Origin: Ancistrus triradiatus
Lineage: Eukaryota; Chordata; Actinopteri; Siluriformes; Loricariidae
Reading direction: 5' to 3'
NCBI GenBank assembly: GCA_025084515.1
Contig: JAJAGP010001498.1
Coordinates: forward strand, 1 to 64,000
Length of the DNA stretch: 64,000 nt
Part shown: positions 55,901-64,000 of the stretch, in pieces
Layout: each line of letters starts with the position of its first letter
Numbering within the stretch: the stretch's first letter is position 1
Position numbers and translations under genes: made by a program
Notes under the pieces: model-generated
The model's database searches: none
What the model saw: only the letters and a program-made list of their open reading frames with translations
What the model was told of the DNA's origin: nothing

Positions 55901-56289
55901 CATATAAAATTCTACCAGTTGTAAGTTTGTATAGAGCGGTATCATAAATCGCTGAGAGATATTGGAATGCCATCAATTAACTGTTCAGCATCAGTGTTCA
56001 ACAGCACTGAACTGATAATTGTTAACTTTATATTAATAGTATGTATTTTATAATTAGTAGATGGATAGATAAATAGATAGTTAATTCACATATTTCATAT
56101 GCTAATTAGGATAATTGGCTAATCAATGTCTAACACCTCTTCAAAATCTCTGTTTTATCTGATCATTGTGCTGATTAGGTTGAGCCTGAAGTCTCCTCCT
56201 GTGGTCACTGTCCTTTTTCCAGTTTCAAGACATAAAAGAAGCAGTCTTCATTTTTGAACATCATTTGGCCTAATATTGGAAATAACATA

Positions 56290-56510
56290 AGGATCATCTA
56301 CGCCACCCAAAGAGGTTGGGTCCCTTTTTGAGTCAAGGTTTCTTCCTCATAACACTTAGAGAGTTTTTCCTTGCCACTGTCACCATAGGCTTGCTCATTT
56401 TGGGATTGGTAGTAGATATTAGAAGATAATCTAAAATAGTAAAGTTGCTTTGAGACAATGCTCCATTGTAAAAAGTGCTATATAAATAAATCTGACTTGA
56501 CATGACTTGA
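56290..56510 (-). repeat. CAAGTCAAGT-type repeat, minus copy
   Basis: ACGCCACCCAAAGAGGTTGG and GCTTTGAGACAATGCTCCAT, ending GACTTGACATGACTTGAG. It is the same family as 14400-14640. Confidence 0.75.
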
Positions 56511-57537
<1,027 letters not shown>

Positions 57538-57539
57538 GG

Positions 57540-58938
57540 TTCTTCTCAAAAAATTAGCATATTGTGATAAAGTTAATTCTTTTCCGTAATGTAATAATAA
57601 AAATTAAACTTTCATATATTTTAGATTCATTGCACACCAACTGAAATATTTCAAGTCTTTTATTGTTTTAATACTGATGATTTTGGCATACAGCTCATGA
57701 AAAACCTCACAAATCTCACAAAATTAGCATATCATGAAAAGGTTCTCTAAACGAGCTATTAACCTAATCATCTGAATCAACAAATTAACTCTAAACAGCT
57801 GCAAAAGATTCCTGAGGCTTTTGAAAAACTCACAAATCTCACAAAATTAGCATATTTCATCCGACCAATAAAAGAAAAGTGTTTTCAATACAAAAAAAGT
57901 CAAACCTTCAGATTATTATGTTCATTTATGCACTCAATACTTGTTTTGCAGAAATGACTGCTTCAATGCGGCGGTGGGCATGGAGGCAATCAGCCTGTGG
58001 CACTGCTGAGGTGTTATGGAGGTATGCCGAGGATGCTTCGATAGCGGCCTTAAGCTCATCCAGAGTGTTGGGTCTTGCATCTCTCAACTTTCTCTTCACA
58101 ATATCCCCGACAGATTCTCTATTGGGATTCAGGTCAGGAGAGTTGGCAGGCCAATTGAGACACAGTAATACCATGGTCAGTAAACCATTTACCAGTGTTT
58201 TGGCACTGTGAGCAGGTGCCAGGTCGTGCTGAAAAATGAACTCTCTTCATCTCCATAAAGCTCTTCAGCAGATGGAAGCATGAAGTGCTCCAAAATCTCC
58301 TGATAGCTAGATGCATTGACCCTGCCCTTGATAAAACACAGTGGACCAACACAGAAGCTGACATGGCACCCCAGACCATCACTGACTGTGGGTACTTGAC
58401 ACTGGACTTCAGACATTTTGGGCATTTCCTTCTCCCCAGTCTTCCTCCAGACTCTGGCAGCTTTGATTTCCGAATGACATGCAAAAATTTTTGCTTTCAA
58501 TCCGAAAAAGTAACTTTGGGACCACTGAGCAACAGTCCAGTGCTGCTTCTCTGTAGCCCAGGTCAGGGCTTCTTCTGCCGCCGTTTTCTGGTTCAAAAGT
58601 GGCTTGACCTGGGGAATGCGGCACCTGTAACCCATTTCCTGCAAACCCCTGTGCACGGTGGCTCTGGAATCGGCCCTTCTCCACAATCCTCCTCAGGGTC
58701 CGGTCACCTCTTCTCGTTGTGCAGCGTTTTCTGCCACACTTTTTCCTTCCCACAGACTTCCCACTGAGGTGCCTTGATACAGCACTCTGGGAACAGCCTA
58801 TTCGTTCAGAAATTTCTTTTTGTGTCTTACCCTCTTGCTTGAGGTGTCAATGATGGCCTTCTGGACAGCAGTCAGGTCGGCAGTCTTACCCATGATTGCG
58901 GTTTTGAGTAATGAACCAGGCTGGGAGTTTTCAAAAGC

Positions 58939-58940
<2 letters not shown>
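57540..58940 (-). mobile_element. Tc1 family F copy between TA runs
   Basis: The AAAAAATTAGCATATTGTGAT end is at 57548, with AAATTAGCATAT repeated inside (57720, 57843). The transposase runs on minus from about 58890 to 57926. The outer 5' terminus at about 58935 is missing next to another (TA)n run. Confidence 0.8.
57926..58890 (-). pseudogene. Tc1 family F transposase, frameshifted
   Basis: It starts MGKTADLTAVQKAIIDT near 58891. It continues in other frames with GCSQSAVSRHLSGKSVG-like helix-turn-helix codons, EALTWATEKQHWTVAQWSQS, an equivalent of SVMVWGAMS, and WPANSPDLNPNRESVGDIVK (final Glu region, with PIEN changed to PNRE). At least three frameshifts; first Asp region changed. Confidence 0.75.
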
Positions 58941-58998
<58 letters not shown>

Positions 58999-59012
58999 AC
59001 ACACACACACAC
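58941..59012. repeat. (TA)n(CA)n microsatellite
   Basis: About 14 TA units followed by about 17 CA units. Confidence 0.98.
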
Positions 59013-59205
59013 ACTCAGGTCAACCAATTAACCTAACACATCTTTGGACTGAGGGACGAAATCGGAGTACCCGGAGTAAACCCACATGGATACAGGGAGG
59101 ACATGCAGACTCCACACAAAGGATTCAGGCCACTCCGCCCTGGGATTAAACCCAGAACCTTCTTGCTGTGAGGCGGCGATGCTACCCACCGAGCCCAGTG
59201 CCATC
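59013..59205 (-). mobile_element. tRNA-related SINE
   Basis: On minus, it begins GATGGCACTGGGCTCGGTGG and has CTCACAGCAAGAAGGTTCTG, then GGGTTTAATCCC (B box). It matches 31496-31690. Confidence 0.8.
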
Positions 59206-59239
59206 CTACAGTACGTTTGTGGTTAAAATTACCTGCAAC

Positions 59240-59456
59240 TCCTAGAGGTTCACATACTTTTGCCACTCACTAATATGTAATATTGGATCATTTTCCTCAA
59301 TAAGTAAATGACCAAGTATAATATTGCTTTCTCATTAGTTTAACTGGGTTCTCTTTATCTACTTTTAGGACTTGTATGAAGACCTGATGATGTTTTAGGT
59401 CATATTTATACAGAAATGAAGAACATTCTGGAGGGTTCACAAGCTTTCAAGCACCA
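59240..59456 (+). repeat. Tc1 family A, solo right end
   Basis: AGGTTCACATACTTTTGCCA and TAACTGGGTTCTCTTTATCT, ending TTTCAAGCACCATTG. It is the 3' leader and terminus only. Confidence 0.85.
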
Positions 59457-61232
59457 TTGCAGGCTTACACGCATGAATGCGTACAAACAGGAAGTATGTT
59501 CAGACACAAACTCGATCGACAAGACCCTACATTTTCAGTTTCTCTTGCCTCACCAACAACGCTGAACTGATCTTCTCTGACTGAGCCGGTGAAGGTATGA
59601 ATCACTGTTAATTTATTGCTTGTGTACTTCTGTTACAAAGTAAATTTGTCAGCTTCTAAACCTATGTATTTCCCCTTTATCTAAATGCTAGGCCACTGAG
59701 CTACACGTGTAGTGGTAATATTTATCACATGTTTCAAAATTAAAAGATGCATTATAAGTGTATCCAAACTCATTATGTGAGCGGGTAAGCATAGAAAATG
59801 TTCTATCAAAGCCAGATTTAGCGGCTTATGGATGACTCTTTTGGGAACACTCACTCTTCAGACCTCCTCTCACCCCTTCTGCAACCATTTAGATTAGATC
59901 TCTGCATCTATCGTCCTTTATTACAAAATCTTTCAAACAGCCTTTGCAATATCTCTGTTCTCATAAAAAGGGCTTTTATTTTCTTGCGGCTGATCTGTTC
60001 CACATGTACCCGTCCACTTCTCTTCTTGTTCCAATCATCTAATTCAAATTTATGCTCCTCACTGTTATGAATTTAAACCTGGGCTTAAGTCAGCATTGCT
60101 GTTTCGGGACAGAAAGGGAGCAACGAAGTAAGAATGGATCGCCGTGTTCCTGACATTATATTTTTGTCACCTAGATTGAATTGGAAAAAAAAGAATCAGT
60201 CACAGGTACATGTTGTTGCCTCCTGGAACACCTCAATTATGTATGCTTGTTGTCGGTTTTAGATTTTTTCCACCATGCCTCCCCCAAGTAAATCAACTCA
60301 CTATGATTTGGAAAGGCATGAAACCGTATGTAGTACATGCTTTTCAAATACAAACCATGCCTTCGCTGTCTGTCAGGCCTTGATATACGTCTTACTTCAG
60401 GTTAAATCATATATATGGCGTAACTGTGTGTAGCCATGAAATAATAATCTGTGGCTCCTTCAAACCTGTATTCAAGGGCATCCAGCAGGTACCGACAGCT
60501 TGGATTGTTATTATAATTATTATTCATATAAAATTTTGATCAGGGCTTATTGGGTTGGTGAATGGCACCTTCTGTTGACCTCTGCCTTTTAGATTATTTT
60601 AATTAATCACCTACAGGTTTGTTCGTCTCAAATAAAATGAAGATATATTACAACATACCATTGTACCATTACCTGCACTTCCTCATAACTCGTGATAAAT
60701 GAAAAGTAGCTTATCTCCGATCAGCAAAAGAGCAAAACCACCCTTCTTTCCGGTTAGTCACATGACCTTGTTCCTTTAGCTACACTCATCTGGTGACAGG
60801 TTGTGGTTCAGGGTGCTGCTGTTACAGTAGTTACACCAGACCTGCTTAGTTTTGCAGGTTACATCTAAAAAGCTGTGTGTGAAGTGGGTCTAAGAAATAG
60901 AAGCTCTGTATGGCTCAGAAGAGACAAGATACTGTTTAATTTCCTTCCGCCACCTATTTCATTTTAGTTTGTCATAACATCTTCTCAGCAAGGCGAGGCG
61001 CACTGGAACACACAAGGCATGAACCTCAAGATTTTTGGCTGTGTGTTGTTTCTGCGATTAAGCGTTGTGTTTGTTGGATCAGGTCTAGGCACGTCTTACT
61101 TAAGAGCAAATATTGGACGTTCGTTTTGTGATACCCCGATTATTCCAAAGTCAACAGGCCATGTTTCATTTGAAATTGGATAATAATCTGTTTAACTTGA
61201 CTACATGTCATTTTCTTTCTTTATTCTCATAG
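59457..61232. other. region upstream of the AKAP-like gene
   Basis: No repeat recognised. A candidate donor (GTGAAG/GTATGA near 59595) and a short open stretch after TTTTAG (60262-60430, MPPPSKSTHYDLE) could be upstream exons, but nothing confirms them. The promoter of the AKAP-like gene should lie here. Confidence 0.35.
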
Positions 61233-61316
61233 ATGAATCCTGAAAGGTGGCTGTGCAGTAAATTGAAACTATGTCATCTAACCACTGGTGTAAATAGTGG
61301 TGTAACTAATGAACAG
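61233..61316 (+). CDS. probable preceding exon of the AKAP-like gene
   Basis: A pyrimidine-rich tract ending CATAG is followed by 28 open codons starting ATGAATCCTGAAAGG and ending GAACAG before a GTAAGT donor. It is phase 0 at the 3' end, matching the phase of the large exon at 62103. The short peptide (MNPERWLCSKLK and so on) is not one I recognise. Whether the ATG is the real start or an internal Met is unknown, so transcript evidence would decide. Confidence 0.5.
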
Positions 61317-61361
61317 GTAAGTTTTGAGGTTGTTGCACTGAATGAAATATAAATAATGGAT

Positions 61362-61790
61362 GTAGGCCAGACATAACCATAGTCACACAACCTTTTTACG
61401 CTGCTGTAATGTAATTATAATGGGTGATTTCACAAGAAAACTGTGTGCAAACAATACGATAAAACACGAGTGACTGAAACGACTGATACTTCTGTTTGAC
61501 GGAGGCCAAAAATGCATTGACTGAAGATCAGCCAGGTGAAACAGAGACTCAACGAGTGAATGTGAACCAGTTTATACACAGTAGTTATAAGTTAGGGAGA
61601 ATATGCAGGTAGTGGGGGGACAAACAAAGAAGTACTAGTTATAATAGGACAGGAACATACACTCACAAATACCACTTACAGCTTGGTACAAATAAGTACC
61701 GGAAAGTCATCCACACAAATACGAACACAAAAGTCTCTAAACACATCAACCGAGTTAAAACAGCCTGTAGTCCAAACGTGAGCCACCGAG
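61362..61790 (+). repeat. unclassified dispersed repeat N, copy 3
   Basis: It matches 5880-6490: CAGAGACTCAACGAGTGAAT, GTGAACCAGTTTATA, CAGCTTGGTACAAATAAGTA and AAACACATCAACCGAGT in the same order. It lies in the intron before the large AKAP exon. Confidence 0.7.
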
Positions 61791-62102
61791 TTTGACCGGT
61801 AAGGTAATGGGTTTCTGAGTAAATCTTAACTCCCACCTCTGCTCGTGGAAGCAAAACTCACTGCACTAGACTGCAGCAAAACAATAATTATACGCTGCCA
61901 GTACATAAATAAACAATAAACATAGGGATCATACGTCAGGCAGTGCTGTAGAAGCCATTTTGGACCTGTTTACAGAGGCAACATCGGAACTTAAGACAGA
62001 TTTGTATTTCCTATTATAATTTCTTATAATTTTTAAGACCTCGGCTATGAAATGAAGCGGACGTTGAGTCTATAAATGTGACAGTAAGATGATGTTTTCT
62101 AG

Positions 62103-63719
62103 GATCCAGCAGAGGTGGTGATCAATACCCAGTCCTACCCTGAACCTCACTATGATGCATCATCTATCTTTCTCACGTTGGAGGCTTACTGCGGTGCATT
62201 AGCTGAACTATGTGGAAGGGGAGATCAGAAGCTTCAAGCACCCAACCCAGTAGAGCCAGATGTTCTTCAGCACTTTGCAGAGATGTTATCTGGAGATATA
62301 CTTGGTGCAGCCGTGAGGCAAACAGCCTCCATATCTTCTAAACATGTGCCACATCGTGATCAAATACATCACATCAGCGACCCGAATGAGAGACTAAGCA
62401 ATCAGGAAAAGCTAGCTAAGGAGCTGGCATTAGAGATCTACAGTAGTGCAATGGAAGAAATCGCCAATCGTGCCGGCTTTGCTGATAAGCAGGTGAATCA
62501 AGTAGTCAATAGGGAATGCCCCGGTCACAGTGTGTCATCCGTTTGTTCTTCCATGTACCCCTATGAAGAAGGAGAGGGAAGTGGGATGGAAACAGACACC
62601 AAAGTGAAGGAATGCGACAGCACGCAAGAGTCCAGAGTCCAGCGCTCAGGCTCTACCACAAACGCCAACACAATGGATATCATGGCCCAGATGGGCTCCC
62701 TGGACTACCCTGATGCCCCGCCAAGTACTCCACTAGTGCCGGAGTTAATGAAGAGTCGTGCTAGTTTTACCCGGAAACTGAAAAGTGAATTAGCTAAGGA
62801 GTTCTTGCCCTCACCACCTCCTCCAACTCCGAAAGATCAACAGGCTGCTGCCGACAAATCGGAGTTTATGGTTCGGCTGATGCGTTCGCTGTCGCTGGCG
62901 TGCTCGCAGCATGGCAACTTGAATGAAGGAGAGAATGGGGAAGACTCTGGGGGAATGGGGATTTCAAACCATGAAGCCCAGCTGTCTGCAGATACGCACT
63001 GCATTACCGCTGCCCAAACAATCGGCACAAACAGAGAAGCGGCTGATCTCAGAGGTGTGCAGTGCCTAGCCGATCACTTGGCAGAGGAAGTCATTATGAG
63101 CTCTATAGCAGATGTGATGAGACGCAGAAAGGCAGATGGGATAAAACAGGCAGACAAAGACACGGCATCGTATATTGAGTCCAGCAGAGAAAACGCAACC
63201 CACAAAACACCTTCGGTGGAGGCTCTGAGATCCTTAGCCGCCAGGCTAATTGCTGACACGCTGATTCAGTCTTTCTCTGATCTGAGCGGCGGGGCATTAC
63301 AAAACGCCTTAAGAAAAACATCGACTGGCCCAGATGAATCAACACCATGGCAGAGAGAGGATCAATATTCAAGTTCCAGTCTGAACTACTATCAGCCAGC
63401 AAGTAGTGGATGCTGCGATGAAAAATCCAACGGCGTACTCGATCGCACGGTGACTTTGTCAACAGCAGAGCAATCGTTTGCTGAGAACTTTGTTCATAAA
63501 GTACTCCAGTGCTCTATAAGTGAAGCTTCCAAATCTTTAAGGTGCAATCAAGCAAACATAAGCTCAGAGAAAACAAAAACTTCACTGAGAGGCGTCATAT
63601 CTGATACTCTGTGTCATGACGTGGAGGAGTTAGAGTGTGCCCTGCTGTGGGTGGCAGCCTCTTGTATGGATATCCCAGTGTTAAAGATCGATCTACCTGA
63701 CAAGAACATTCAGCCACAG
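62103..63719 (+). CDS. large exon of an A-kinase anchoring protein (AKAP4/AKAP3/SPHKAP type)
   Basis: Open frame of 539 codons from a TTCTAG acceptor to a CAG/GTAAGG donor, phase 0 at both ends; no in-frame stop. AKAPs hold PKA regulatory subunits at subcellular sites. The C-terminal part (63621-63692, VEELECALLWVAAS followed by IPVLKID) resembles the conserved C-terminal motif of AKAP4/AKAP3 (AKAP-110 family). Candidate amphipathic PKA-binding helices are at 62412-62477 (LAKELALEIYSSAMEEI), 63066-63131 (LADHLAEEVIMSSIADVM) and about 63224-63292. A Pro-rich segment near 62812-62835 (LPSPPPPTPK) follows a basic ASFTRKLKSELAKEF stretch. Most of the rest is Ser/Glu-rich and probably disordered. 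The gene continues past the right edge. Which family member it is cannot be settled here; its position beside ccnb3 favours the AKAP4 lineage. Confidence 0.75.
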
Positions 63720-63807
63720 GTAAGGAAGATCTGGTTCCTGTTCCTACAAGCCTTGGGTAATCATTAATTGAATCTTGCTACAGTAATTATGAATTCCTCT
63801 CCATGCA

Positions 63808-64000
63808 AAGCAGTTACATTTACTGTATACACACAGCATTTAGCAGATGCCCTTATGTAGAGCGATCAGTTAATCAGGTACAATCCAAACAACTGAGGGC
63901 CTTGCTCAAGGGCCCAACAGGATTTGAACCCTCAGCCTTCTAGTCAATAAGGGCAGTTAAGGCTCAGTAGTTGAGGTATTAGACTCGAAAAGGTTCAATC
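63808..64000 (-). mobile_element. tRNA-derived SINE at window edge
   Basis: CAGCATTTAGCAGATGCCCT (3' end), AAGGGCCCAACAGGATTTGAAC (B box on minus). It continues past the window. It lies in the intron after the AKAP exon. Confidence 0.7.

Noticed and set aside
60262..60430. Upstream exon of the AKAP-like gene (MPPPSKSTHYDLE…)
   Set aside because: An acceptor-like TTTTAG and a weak GTTAAA donor exist, but the phase and family relation cannot be tested here. It is mentioned only within the region note.
62837..63462. Antisense frames opposite the AKAP exon
   Set aside because: They are short, overlap a strongly supported coding exon and have no motif of their own.

Overview
The window is vertebrate nuclear DNA from a ray-finned fish. 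Genes are split by GT-AG introns, the DNA is AT-rich, and most of it is decayed transposons of types common in teleosts: several Tc1/mariner families, tRNA-derived SINEs, hAT- and Harbinger-like MITEs, and L2/CR1-like LINE scraps. The SINE and Tc1 mix suggests an otophysan (catfish/characin type), but that is only an inference. There are no operons, CRISPR arrays or other prokaryotic features.

Layout. From 1 to about 30 kb I find no convincing host gene. The stretch holds Tc1 copies (1.45-2.67, 3.69-4.39, 9.89-11.27 and 23.6-25.1 kb), a long-TIR Tc1 relative (7.2-8.1 kb), MITEs, SINEs, a 45-bp minisatellite (13.6-14.9 kb) and an unclassified dispersed repeat. From 30.5 to 54 kb the minus strand carries cyclin B3 (ccnb3). 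I reconstruct twelve coding exons totalling 1,284 bp (427 codons plus stop), with consistent reading phase at every junction, an RxxF destruction box, the MRAIL cyclin signature and both cyclin folds. About 22 kb of intron around it is mostly Tc1 copies, MITEs and a 1.3-kb minisatellite. The ccnb3 promoter lies near 54.0-54.2 kb and has three CCAAT boxes.

From 54.2 to 61 kb the DNA is again repeats: SINEs, a foldback element, and a Tc1 copy between (TA)n runs. From 61.2 kb to the end the plus strand carries part of an A-kinase anchoring protein gene of the AKAP4/AKAP3/SPHKAP (AKAP-110) type: a 1,617-bp exon at 62,103-63,719 and a probable preceding exon at 61,233-61,316. The rest of this gene lies beyond the right edge.

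ccnb3 and the AKAP gene are divergent neighbours. This matches my recollection of human Xp11.22, where AKAP4 and CCNB3 lie side by side and point away from each other. Cyclin B3 drives meiotic and mitotic CDK1 activity, and the AKAP protein would tether PKA. Both are known for germline roles in mammals, but the sequence does not show that they act together.
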